DNA of 64,000 nucleotides from Planctomycetaceae bacterium (GTDB lineage Bacteria > Planctomycetota > Planctomycetia > Planctomycetales > Planctomycetaceae): positions 50,119 to 114,118 of the forward strand of contig JAKFWA010000074.1 of NCBI GenBank assembly GCA_021732995.1, given 5' to 3'. Both the position numbers and the translations under genes were made by a program. This document shows positions 25,181-33,872 of this stretch, one piece after another; positions within the stretch are counted from its first letter, which is position 1, and every line of letters begins with the position of its first letter. Under the pieces are notes generated by a model that was not told the origin of the DNA, searched no databases, and worked only from the letters and a program-made list of their open reading frames with translations.

Positions 25181-26848
25181 ATGGCCACTGTTTACGTCAA
25201 TAACGAACCAGTCACGATCGGTGACAGCGAGCGATTGAATTGCATTCAAGCGGCAGCTCGACTGAACGAAGAGATTCCGCATTATTGCTGGCATCCTCAG
25301 TTGTCGGTCGTCGCCAGTTGTCGCATGTGCCTGGTCGAAGTAGGTGACAAGAAGCCGGATGGCACCATTGCCATGCAGCCGAAGCTGGTGCCTGGTTGCC
25401 AGACGCCGGTCAAAGACGGCACCGTCATTATCACCAACAGTCCGAAGGTGAAGGACGCTCAAAAGGCGACTTTGGAGTATCTGCTGCTGAATCACCCGCT
25501 GGACTGCCCCGTCTGCGATCAGGCCGGTGAGTGCGGATTGCAGGATTACAGCTACGGCTACGGGCGCGGTTACAGCCGGTTACAAGAGCCGAAGAATATC
25601 AAGCCGGACAAAGACTACATCGGCGATCAGATCACGTTGTTCACCGATCGCTGCATCATGTGCACGCGGTGTGTCCGGTTCACTCGCGAGATCAGCGGCA
25701 CTGCGGAGATGCAGGTAACCAGCCGCGGCACGCATGAAGAAATCGATATCTTCCCCGGCATTCCGTGCAACAACAAACTCGCCGGTAATGTGGTTGATAT
25801 CTGCCCCGTCGGTGCGCTCTGCAGTAAGGACTTTTTGTACCAGCAGCGCGTCTGGTTCCTGCAGAATACGAAGTCTGTGTGTCCCGGCTGCAGCACTGGT
25901 TGCAGTATTACGGTTGATCAGAACAAAGACGTCGTGCATCGCTTGAAGCCGCGAGTGAATCCGCAGGCGCAAGGTCACTTCATGTGCGACGAAGGCCGCT
26001 TCGGCTGGAAATATATCCATTCCGACAAGCGCCTGCAGATGCCCGAATTGCGTCAGAAGGGGACTCTGGCCTCGCGTGACTGGGATGTCATCCTGCCGGC
26101 AGTTCGCAAAGCTCTCGACGATCGAGTCAGCAGTCAGCCGCACGCAGTCGCCGCGATTATTTCACCGTGGGCCACTGTGGAAGAGGCCTACTTGCTGTGC
26201 AGCTATCTGAAGAAGATGTCAGAGCACGTTTCGCTGGCGATCGGGCCCACTCGAACCGTCGGCGAAGACGATCATTACCCGAAAGATGTGCGCGGCAATG
26301 CGGATGGCAATCCGAAGTTTACCATTCGCGCTGAGAAGGCTCCGAATCGCGCTGGCGTCGAACGCGTCCTGCAGCACTTCCAAGGCGACGTAGTGCCTTA
26401 CGCGGACGTGCTGTCGGCCATCCAGTCAGGGGCGATTGATACCGTTTATCTGGTTGGTGGCGATCCCGAAGCGACATGGAACGATAGCGATCTGGCTGCG
26501 TTCAAATCTCTGAAGCTGCTGATCGTGCAAGACCTGCTGGCCAGTCCGCTGACTCAAGCCGCACAGATCGTGCTCGCGGGAACTTCCTTCGCCGAGAAGG
26601 ATGGCACCTTCGTCAATCATTCGGGTTTGGCTCAGGCGGTTCGCCGGTCCATTCACGGTCCCGACGATGCTCGCCCGGACGGACGAATCCTATGGGATCT
26701 CGCTGAGCGGCGCGGTCTCTTCAATGCGAACAACTTGCGAAAAGAAATCGGTCAGACCATTCCGAGCCTTGCAGCCTTGAGCTGCGGGGACTTGGGCGAA
26801 TTCGGCGTTTCGACGGCTGCACAGCCTGAACCTGTGGCAGCCACGTAG
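25181..26848 (+). CDS. nuoG: NADH-quinone oxidoreductase subunit G (short form)
   Basis: 555 residues from ATG 25181 (MATVYVNNEPVTI), a standard NuoG start; an in-frame start at 25124 adds 19 atypical residues. It carries the electron-wire clusters: [2Fe-2S] in CWHPQLSVVASCRMC and a distal CQTP, the HxxxC cluster in HPLDCPVCDQAGECG, and the [4Fe-4S] in CIMCTRCVRF with VDICPVGALC. A further four-cysteine group, CPGCSTGC, opens the molybdopterin-oxidoreductase-like part. That part is short: most NuoG proteins are 680-900 residues, so the C-terminal domain is reduced. Confidence 0.95.
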   Translation: MATVYVNNEPVTIGDSERLNCIQAAARLNEEIPHYCWHPQLSVVASCRMCLVEVGDKKPDGTIAMQPKLVPGCQTPVKDGTVIITNSPKVKDAQKATLEYLLLNHPLDCPVCDQAGECGLQDYSYGYGRGYSRLQEPKNIKPDKDYIGDQITLFTDRCIMCTRCVRFTREISGTAEMQVTSRGTHEEIDIFPGIPCNNKLAGNVVDICPVGALCSKDFLYQQRVWFLQNTKSVCPGCSTGCSITVDQNKDVVHRLKPRVNPQAQGHFMCDEGRFGWKYIHSDKRLQMPELRQKGTLASRDWDVILPAVRKALDDRVSSQPHAVAAIISPWATVEEAYLLCSYLKKMSEHVSLAIGPTRTVGEDDHYPKDVRGNADGNPKFTIRAEKAPNRAGVERVLQHFQGDVVPYADVLSAIQSGAIDTVYLVGGDPEATWNDSDLAAFKSLKLLIVQDLLASPLTQAAQIVLAGTSFAEKDGTFVNHSGLAQAVRRSIHGPDDARPDGRILWDLAERRGLFNANNLRKEIGQTIPSLAALSCGDLGEFGVSTAAQPEPVAAT

Positions 26849-26872
26849 TCATAAAAGGCACATGTAGAATCC

Positions 26873-28024
26873 ATGGCGGAACTCATCACTACAGTCATCA
26901 CGATCGCGGTCGTGCTGGGAGGAACTCTCGGTGCGTGCTCGTATCTGATTTATGTCGAGCGCAAGCTGTCGGCGTTTATGCAGGACCGCGTCGGTCCGAA
27001 TCGCGTCGGTCCATATGGCCTGTTTCAGCCTTTGGCGGACGGTCTGAAGTTCCTGCTCAAAGAGGACATCATCCCGGATCACGTCGACAAGGTGATGTTT
27101 CTCATCGCCCCGACGATCTCGGTGTTCACGACGCTGCTGGCGTTTTCGGTGGTGCCGTTTGGTGACGTGGCCGCGGATTTGGAAATCGGCGGATACAAGG
27201 CGCTGCGGTTCATCATCGCCCCCGGAATTGATATCGGTATCGTCTTCATTTTCGCCGTCACGAGTCTCGCCGTTTACGGTGTGATTCTCGGTGGTTGGGC
27301 CTCGAACAATAAGTACAGCGCATTGGGATCGTTGCGAGCGAGTGCTCAGGTTGTCAGTTACGAAATCCCGTTAGGCATGTCGGTGCTGGGCATCGCCTTG
27401 ATGACCGGTTCGCTCAATCTCGAAACGATTCTGCTGAAGCAGGCGGTCAGCATCCTCGACTGGAATATCTGGTATCAGCCGCTGGCCTGTTTGATCTTCT
27501 TCACTGCAGCTTTGGCTGAATCCAATCGTATGCCGTTCGACTTGCCGGAATGTGAGCAGGAACTCGTTGGCGGTTATCACACGGAATACTCGGCGTTGAA
27601 GTTCGCGCTGTTCTTCCTGGGCGAATACACGCACGTGATTACGGTCAGCTTCCTGACAGCCATCCTGTTCTTCGGTGGCTGGCATTTCCCTGGCATTGCT
27701 GAAGTCAATTCGGCTTACCCTGGTGTGACTTTCGTCAAGCTGGCAGTCCTGATGGCGAAGGTTCTCTCCGTGGTCATCTTCATCATGCTGTTGCGTTGGA
27801 CGATTCCACGCTTCCGGTTTGACCAGCTCATGGGATTGGCCTGGAAGGTCATGATCCCACTATCGCTTGTCAACGTCGTGGCCGTGATGACGATCAAACA
27901 ATTTCAATTCAGCCTGTGGTGGCTGTTACCGATTTCGGCGGCGATGTTCGGTGCGGCGGGGGCGATTGGAGTCGCCGCCAAGCAAGCAGAACTCAACAGT
28001 CGAGAGCCAGTGGCAAGTCATTAG
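26873..28024 (+). CDS. nuoH: NADH-quinone oxidoreductase subunit H
   Basis: 383 residues with about eight membrane helices. It links the hydrophilic and membrane arms and forms the quinone tunnel entrance. Signatures: VERKLSAFMQDRVGPNRVGP near residues 26-45, FQPLADGLKFLLKED, and the loop ESNRMPFDLPECEQELVGGY with its cluster of acidic residues. Starts 24 bases after nuoG. C-terminus is about 30 residues longer than the core. Confidence 0.97.
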   Translation: MAELITTVITIAVVLGGTLGACSYLIYVERKLSAFMQDRVGPNRVGPYGLFQPLADGLKFLLKEDIIPDHVDKVMFLIAPTISVFTTLLAFSVVPFGDVAADLEIGGYKALRFIIAPGIDIGIVFIFAVTSLAVYGVILGGWASNNKYSALGSLRASAQVVSYEIPLGMSVLGIALMTGSLNLETILLKQAVSILDWNIWYQPLACLIFFTAALAESNRMPFDLPECEQELVGGYHTEYSALKFALFFLGEYTHVITVSFLTAILFFGGWHFPGIAEVNSAYPGVTFVKLAVLMAKVLSVVIFIMLLRWTIPRFRFDQLMGLAWKVMIPLSLVNVVAVMTIKQFQFSLWWLLPISAAMFGAAGAIGVAAKQAELNSREPVASH

Positions 28025-28072
28025 TCGTGGTCAGGATTCAACGGTCGCAGTATTTGCGAGATTGATATAGCT

Positions 28073-28714
28073 ATGCCGATCAAGAAAGAAGACGTCACCT
28101 GGGTCGAAGAACCGACCATTGGCTTCTGGGAAGCGAGCTTCCTGCCAGCCATTGTGGAAGGTTTAAAAACGACCATCGGCCACGTCGTCAATTATAAGTC
28201 CGTTACTGAACAGTATCCGGAACAGAAACCAAACCTACCGCTGCACTATCGCGGACTGCATCGCCTCAACAAGGACGAGCAGGGGCGTGTGCGCTGTGTG
28301 GCCTGCTTCATGTGTTCGACAGCTTGCCCCGCGAATTGCATCGACATTGTCGCTCAGGACGCTCCGCCAGACTGGCCGGATCGCGACAAGTTCCCGAAGA
28401 CCTTTGTGATCGACGAGTTGCGTTGCATCTACTGCGGCATGTGCGAAGAAGCCTGTCCGTGCGATGCGATTGAGCTGACTCACATTTACGACCACACGGG
28501 CTTTACTCGCGACGACATGCGGTTCGACAAGATCAAGCTCCTGGAAGTTTTTGAGCAGACCAAGAACGACCCCAAAGACCCTGTGCGAACTCATCGCGGC
28601 AAGCTGGGTGTGGCTTCCGATTTTGCCGACCTGCCCACACTGGCTCCGGCAACTTCGGTGGCGGGTAACGATCGAGCGGCGCAAGCGCCGACTTCGGGTG
28701 TGATTAAGAAGTAA
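28073..28714 (+). CDS. nuoI: NADH-quinone oxidoreductase subunit I
   Basis: 213 residues, 23-kDa subunit with two [4Fe-4S] clusters (N6a, N6b). Both ferredoxin motifs are intact: CVACFMCSTACPANCIDI and CIYCGMCEEACPCDAIEL. The N-terminal amphipathic stretch that docks on NuoH (EGLKTTIGHVVNYK) and the family's LHYRGLHRL are present. The C-terminal 40 residues are Ala/Pro/Ser-rich and probably disordered. Confidence 0.97.
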   Translation: MPIKKEDVTWVEEPTIGFWEASFLPAIVEGLKTTIGHVVNYKSVTEQYPEQKPNLPLHYRGLHRLNKDEQGRVRCVACFMCSTACPANCIDIVAQDAPPDWPDRDKFPKTFVIDELRCIYCGMCEEACPCDAIELTHIYDHTGFTRDDMRFDKIKLLEVFEQTKNDPKDPVRTHRGKLGVASDFADLPTLAPATSVAGNDRAAQAPTSGVIKK

Positions 28715-28757
28715 TCAGCACAGACTGCTGAAATAAATACGCGACAGGAAATTGTTG

Positions 28758-29516
28758 ATGAATCCGGAAATACTACAACTCCTCGTGCCCTTGATACTGG
28801 GTGCCGGAGCGATTGGCTGGCTGATGCCTTCCAATCGCAAGAAGCCGCGCATCGTGGGGGTGATTCTGGGAGTGGTGGCGATCTTTCTGCTGGTAGGCCG
28901 GGCGCGAGGCACCTCGGGCAGCCTTGAAACCGACGTGATGTTCGACCTGTTTGCAGGAATCACTCTGGCGTCAGCCGGTATGATGATCACTGCCCGGAAC
29001 CCTGCTTACTCAGCCTTGTGGTTCGCTTTGGTGACGTTGTCACTCTGCGGGCTATTCTTCTTGCAGTCCGCTCCGTTCCTGGCAGCAGCCAGCGTGATTG
29101 TCTACGCCGGCGCGATCATCGTGACGTTCATGTTCGTGTTGATGTTGGCTTCGCAGTCGGGTGCTGGAGGATACGACCAACGTCCGCAGCATCCGTTGCT
29201 GGCAACGGTTACCGCCACGTTGTTGCTGGGTGCGGTGATCGTAGCGTTGAACGCTTGGGGGCCTGACAAATTGGCTGCAGAAAAAGCCAAGGCGGCGGAT
29301 GCAGTCGTTGAAACAAACGTTGCGAGGAAAAAGGCGCCGCTGGTTTCAAATCCCCTCAGCAAGCCTCTTAACGAAGACTTCGGCACATTGCATCAATTGG
29401 GCCGATCGCTGTTTGGTGACTACCTCTTCGCAGTCGAATTGGCGGGCACTCTGTTGCTCGTCGCTACGATTGGCGCGATCGCGATTGCTCCGCGGAGGTC
29501 ACAAGGAACGCTATGA
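28758..29516 (+). CDS. nuoJ: NADH-quinone oxidoreductase subunit J
   Basis: 252 residues from ATG 28758, which has AGGAA seven bases upstream; a TTG two codons earlier is less likely. It has five membrane helices plus an N-terminal hydrophobic extension (LVPLILGAGAIGWLM and the stretch near VGVILGVVAIFLLVG) that makes it longer than usual NuoJ (about 170-200). The core shows GITLASAGMMITARNPAYSA and ASVIVYAGAIIVTFMFVLML with the conserved Tyr and Gly of helix 3. Its end overlaps nuoK by four bases (ATGA). Confidence 0.93.
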   Translation: MNPEILQLLVPLILGAGAIGWLMPSNRKKPRIVGVILGVVAIFLLVGRARGTSGSLETDVMFDLFAGITLASAGMMITARNPAYSALWFALVTLSLCGLFFLQSAPFLAAASVIVYAGAIIVTFMFVLMLASQSGAGGYDQRPQHPLLATVTATLLLGAVIVALNAWGPDKLAAEKAKAADAVVETNVARKKAPLVSNPLSKPLNEDFGTLHQLGRSLFGDYLFAVELAGTLLLVATIGAIAIAPRRSQGTL

Positions 29517-29965
29517 CTCCTGATTACGAACGCTTCCTGATTGTGGGAGCGGCTTTATTCGCGTTGGGTGCGATTGGCTTTCTCACCCGCCGCAATCTGA
29601 TTCTCATCGTCCTCTCAGCCGAGATGATGCTGCACGGGATCGCGCTGACCTTGGTGACGTTCTCGCGCTTTCACCACAACCTCGAAGGCCAAGCCTTCAC
29701 TGTATTTGTTCTGACGGTCGCGGCTTGCGAAGCTGGCCTCGCGCTGTCGCTGGTGTTAGCGGCCTATCAGGCCAAGAAGTCGCTCGACATTACGTTGTGG
29801 ACTGAACTCCGTGAGCCTGACTTGCCACCGCCGATCGATGCGGGTGGTTCTGTCGCGCCGCCGGATCAAGCCGCTCCTCAAGAATTCCCCAAACTCACTC
29901 CTGCTGGTGCAGAACCCGACCTTGGTCGTGTCAAGACTCATGCAGGCTCGAGCAAAGGCGCGTGA
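29513..29965 (+). CDS. nuoK: NADH-quinone oxidoreductase subunit K, extended
   Basis: 150 residues; the family is usually about 100. Three helices hold the conserved features: FALGAIGFLTRRNLILIVLS, then AEMMLHGIALTLVTFSRF with the buried Glu, and VFVLTVAACEAGLALSLVLA with the second Glu. The extra 45 residues at the C-terminus are Pro/Ala/Gly-rich (PDLPPPIDAGGSVAPPD) and probably lie in the cytoplasm. Start codon overlaps the nuoJ stop. Confidence 0.95.
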   Translation: MTPDYERFLIVGAALFALGAIGFLTRRNLILIVLSAEMMLHGIALTLVTFSRFHHNLEGQAFTVFVLTVAACEAGLALSLVLAAYQAKKSLDITLWTELREPDLPPPIDAGGSVAPPDQAAPQEFPKLTPAGAEPDLGRVKTHAGSSKGA

Positions 29966-30040
29966 GCCGGTGCGACGGGTGAAACCGACGCGTCTGGCTG
30001 TGATGTCTCAAACTGATTTGATCGTTAGCGGAGCCCGCAC

Positions 30041-32083
30041 TTGGACCTCCTGAATTTATCTTTACTTGCGAATGACGCCGCAGTGGCTGCGAGCGGGTTT
30101 CTGAGTTCAGCCGACGTGCTGACACTCATTCCCGCAGCGCCCTTAATTGCGGCCATCACGATCGCGTTGTTTGGCAAGCCGTTCCTCAAGGAACGTAGCC
30201 ATATCGTCACCGTGGCGGCTTTGGCGGTGTCGTTCCTGATGTCGCTGGTGCTGTTGTTTCAGGACCTGCCACATGCGGCTGCGAGCGCTGGCGAATCGCT
30301 GGGTTATGGGCCTGAGATCGTGACTCCACTGTTTCAGTGGGTCGCGATTGGAAACATCAACGTTCAGGTAGCTCTGCGAGCCGACGCGATCTCAGCCATC
30401 ATGCTGGCGATGGTGACGGGTGTCAGTCTGCTCGTAGCGATCTTCGCCAGTGGTTACATGCACGGCGATCCCGGCTATCCGCGGTTCTTCGGTGCAGTGT
30501 CTCTGTTCGTGTTTTCGATGTGCATGCTGGTGCTCGCTCCCAGCTTCCTGATGTTGTTCGTTTTCTGGGAAGCCGTGGGTTTGTGCAGCTATCTGCTGAT
30601 TGGCTTCTGGTTCAAGAAGCCTTCTGCGGCTGCCGCGGCGAAGAAGGCGTTTGTTGTTAACCGCATTGGTGACTTCGGTTTCATCCTCGGCATCTTCCTG
30701 ATCTGGACGACGTTCGGTGCGCTCGACTTCTCGACGGTGCTGGGCAATCCAGCTCGTCTGCAGCAAATCGCCACCGACAACCCGAGCTTGATTACGACCA
30801 TCTGCCTGCTGCTGTTCCTGGGAGCGATGGGTAAGTCAGCCCAGTTTCCGCTGCATGTCTGGCTGCCGGACGCGATGGAAGGTCCCACGCCCGTCAGTGC
30901 GCTGATTCACGCTGCGACGATGGTTACGGCGGGCGTCTACATGGTCGCCCGCTGCACGCCGCTGTTCGTTTTGGCTCCAGATGCTCAGCTTGTGGTCGGC
31001 TCGATTGGAGCAGCGACCGCGCTGATTGCGGCTCTGACTGCACTCACTCAAACCGACCTCAAGCGCGTGATGGCGTATTCGACGGTCAGCCAACTCGGCT
31101 ACATGTTCATGGGCTTGGGTGCTGCAGTCGCAGGACCTGAACACGCAACCTTCGCAGTCACTGCCGCGATGTTCCATCTCTTCACGCACGCATACTTCAA
31201 GGCGTTGCTGTTCCTGGCGTCTGGCAGCGTGATGCACTCGATGGGGGACGTGATCGACATGCGACGCTTCAGTGGTTTGAAACATGCGTTGCCGATCACT
31301 CACTGGACGTTCGCCTGCGGTGCGGCTGCTCTGGCTGGTTTGCCGGTACTCTCAGGCTTCTGGAGTAAGGATGACATCCTCGCCGCGTTGCAGACTGCGG
31401 GCAGTCATGGGCCTCATCAGCAGGCGTTTCAGATTATCTTTGGTGTCGCGACGCTGACGGCTCTGCTGACGGCGTTCTATACGTTCCGGGCTTACTTCCT
31501 GACCTTCCACGGTAAGGAAGTGTTTCCCGAGGAAGCTGGACATCATCCGCACGACGCACCGCCAGCGATGGCCTGGCCGCTGCGGATTCTGGCGGTGTGT
31601 GCTTTGGGAATCGGCCTGGTGGTTGGACCGATCACGCATGGTTTCGCCAATACGATGGGCGGAACGCCCGGACTGCTGCATGCGGAATCTCACGGTTTCC
31701 ACATCGGCCTCATGTTGATGAGTGCGATCGTTGCCGTGGTCGGGGTTGGTATTGCTTATCTGATGTACGGCAGCGGGCGCGAGAAGGTCGAGTCTCTGCC
31801 CGCTAAGTTCGGCCCGCTCTACAAGCTGTCGCTCAACAAGTTCTACTTCGATGAACTGTTTCTGGGCCTGATCGTGCTGCCGTTGCGTGGCATTGCGAAG
31901 TTGTCGTTTGCGATTGATCAACTCGTGATCGATCCGCTGGTTGACCTGTGCGGAGCGATTCCGCGCTGGTTCAGCTCGATCCCGAAGGTGATGCATAACG
32001 GACTGGTTTCATCCTACGCATACATCATGTTCGCAGGCTTGATTGTGATTGTGCTGTTTGCACTGCAAGTTGTTTCCAGTTGA
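30041..32083 (+). CDS. nuoL: NADH-quinone oxidoreductase subunit L
   Basis: 680 residues with about 16 helices; the distal antiporter-like proton pump that carries the lateral helix. The start is TTG at 30041 with GGAG eight bases upstream; a stop at 30026 rules out anything much further upstream. Signatures: MLFVFWEAVGLCSYLLIGFW, KSAQFPLHVWLPDAMEGPTP, VSALIHAATMVTAGVYMVAR, and KRVMAYSTVSQLGYMFMGLG. The C-terminal part (FYFDELFLGLIVLPLRGIA) fits the long amphipathic helix and final transmembrane helix. Confidence 0.97.
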   Translation: MDLLNLSLLANDAAVAASGFLSSADVLTLIPAAPLIAAITIALFGKPFLKERSHIVTVAALAVSFLMSLVLLFQDLPHAAASAGESLGYGPEIVTPLFQWVAIGNINVQVALRADAISAIMLAMVTGVSLLVAIFASGYMHGDPGYPRFFGAVSLFVFSMCMLVLAPSFLMLFVFWEAVGLCSYLLIGFWFKKPSAAAAAKKAFVVNRIGDFGFILGIFLIWTTFGALDFSTVLGNPARLQQIATDNPSLITTICLLLFLGAMGKSAQFPLHVWLPDAMEGPTPVSALIHAATMVTAGVYMVARCTPLFVLAPDAQLVVGSIGAATALIAALTALTQTDLKRVMAYSTVSQLGYMFMGLGAAVAGPEHATFAVTAAMFHLFTHAYFKALLFLASGSVMHSMGDVIDMRRFSGLKHALPITHWTFACGAAALAGLPVLSGFWSKDDILAALQTAGSHGPHQQAFQIIFGVATLTALLTAFYTFRAYFLTFHGKEVFPEEAGHHPHDAPPAMAWPLRILAVCALGIGLVVGPITHGFANTMGGTPGLLHAESHGFHIGLMLMSAIVAVVGVGIAYLMYGSGREKVESLPAKFGPLYKLSLNKFYFDELFLGLIVLPLRGIAKLSFAIDQLVIDPLVDLCGAIPRWFSSIPKVMHNGLVSSYAYIMFAGLIVIVLFALQVVSS

Positions 32084-32139
32084 TTCAGGCTTGTCCGTTG
32101 AAGACTCGATTCGAACATTGTTCGGAGTAAGTGAACTCC

Positions 32140-33816
32140 ATGACTGTTTCTCTGCTGATGCTTCTGTTGTGTCCTGTTGCTACGGCGCTGCTGGTGCTGT
32201 TGTTTCGGTCATCGTCCGAACACACCACGTCCCGCTGGATCGCGCTGATGGGAGCGATTCTGACGTTGCTGCTGTCGCTGGTCGTTGCGAGTGATTTTCA
32301 AGCCACGGGCGTGAAGGATCGCTTTGCCGCTAGCAGCGACCAATTGGCGCCAGTCAATCCAGTCACTGTGTTGCGACATACCTGGATGTCGTTCGGGCAG
32401 GACAGCGGCAAGACGGTTGAGCTGGAGTTCTTCCTGGGACTGGATGGCATCAGCGTTGCCATGATTCTGCTGACGACCGTGCTGACGATCTCATCAGTGT
32501 TGATCTCGTGGGAGTCAATTAAGGACCGGGCGGCCGAGTTCTACGCCTGCCTGCTGTTCCTCGAGGCTGGCCTTATCGGTGTGTTCTGTGCGTTCGACTT
32601 GGTGCTGTTCTACGTGTTCTTTGAGTTCACCCTGTTGCCACTGTTCTTTATGGTGGGCATCTGGGGCGGTCCGCAACGACGCTATGCCGCGGTCAAGTTC
32701 TTCCTCTACACGCTGGTGGGCGGTTTGATCACGCTGCTGGGACTGGTTTATCTGGTCACTGCTGTGGCCTCGACGCCCGGCGTCGCCATCAGTCAAACCG
32801 CGTTCTCGATTCCGGATCTGGCCAGACACCTGACACGCTTCCCGCTCAGCGACGAAGTGCAGTTCTGGCTGTTCCTGGCCATTGCTGCCGGTTTCATGGT
32901 GAAGGTGCCGCTGTTCCCGTTTCATACGTGGTTGCCGCTGGCTCACGTTGAGGCACCGACTGCTGGCTCAGTCATGCTGGCTGGTGTGCTGTTGAAATTG
33001 GGAACTTACGGTTTCCTCAGGCTGCTTTTGCCAATCGTTCCGGTGGCCTGTCTGGAAACCGGCCTCCCTCTGATCGGGACCATGTCGGTGATTGGCATCG
33101 TTTACGGTTCGCTGTGCGCGTTGGCTCAACGCGATATTAAGAAGTTGGTGGCTTACAGTTCCGTGGCCCACCTGGGTTTCTGCATGCTGGGCTTGTTCGC
33201 TCTGAATACCGAGGGCATCGCTGGCGGCGTGCTGCAGATGATCAATCACGGCCTATCGACCGGTGCCTTGTTCTTGATCGTCGGCATGATTTACGAACGT
33301 TATCACACGCGTCAGTTGGATGACCTGGGCGGCCTGGCGAATCGCTTGCCGCTGATGTCTTGTGCGATGGTCTTTGTGGCGATGTCCAGCATCGGGCTGC
33401 CGATGTTGAACGGCTTCGTGGGCGAAGTGCTGTCGTTAATCGGCATGTTCAAGGCGGGACCGATTTACGCAGTGATTGGTGCTTCTGGCGTTGTCCTCGG
33501 CGCGTGGTACCTGCTGACCATGGTGCAGCACGGATTCTTTGGTCCGTTGCGTGAACCCAAGCATGGACACGGTGATCATCACGAGCCTGTGACGGATATC
33601 ACCCCGCGCGAAATGGTCGCGTTGGCTCCGTTGATGGCACTCTGCCTGTGGATTGGCGTGACACCTCAACCGACGCTGGATCTCATGCGACCGGATATCG
33701 AAGCCGTCGCGAAGCTATACACCCAAGGCCCGCCGCGAGCCGTGAAACCTGCTGACGCCGAATTCAGGATTACCGCCGCAGAGACCGTCGCGCCGGCTGC
33801 AGGAAGTCATCAGTAA
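32140..33816 (+). CDS. nuoM: NADH-quinone oxidoreductase subunit M
   Basis: 558 residues from ATG 32140 (MTVSLLMLLLCPVATAL); a GTG at 32131 would add three residues and lies only three bases from GGAG, so the start is uncertain by that much. Antiporter-like subunit with about 14 helices. Signatures: YVFFEFTLLPLFFMVGIWGG with the essential Glu, KVPLFPFHTWLPLAHVEAPT with the Lys, LKLGTYGFLRLLLP, and DIKKLVAYSSVAHLGFCMLG. The C-terminal loop has a His-rich stretch GHGDHHEP. Confidence 0.96.
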   Translation: MTVSLLMLLLCPVATALLVLLFRSSSEHTTSRWIALMGAILTLLLSLVVASDFQATGVKDRFAASSDQLAPVNPVTVLRHTWMSFGQDSGKTVELEFFLGLDGISVAMILLTTVLTISSVLISWESIKDRAAEFYACLLFLEAGLIGVFCAFDLVLFYVFFEFTLLPLFFMVGIWGGPQRRYAAVKFFLYTLVGGLITLLGLVYLVTAVASTPGVAISQTAFSIPDLARHLTRFPLSDEVQFWLFLAIAAGFMVKVPLFPFHTWLPLAHVEAPTAGSVMLAGVLLKLGTYGFLRLLLPIVPVACLETGLPLIGTMSVIGIVYGSLCALAQRDIKKLVAYSSVAHLGFCMLGLFALNTEGIAGGVLQMINHGLSTGALFLIVGMIYERYHTRQLDDLGGLANRLPLMSCAMVFVAMSSIGLPMLNGFVGEVLSLIGMFKAGPIYAVIGASGVVLGAWYLLTMVQHGFFGPLREPKHGHGDHHEPVTDITPREMVALAPLMALCLWIGVTPQPTLDLMRPDIEAVAKLYTQGPPRAVKPADAEFRITAAETVAPAAGSHQ

Positions 33817-33872
33817 GACACAACGCAATCGCCCAGCAGGGTGCTGCGAACGAATAGAGTTGGAGTTGAACA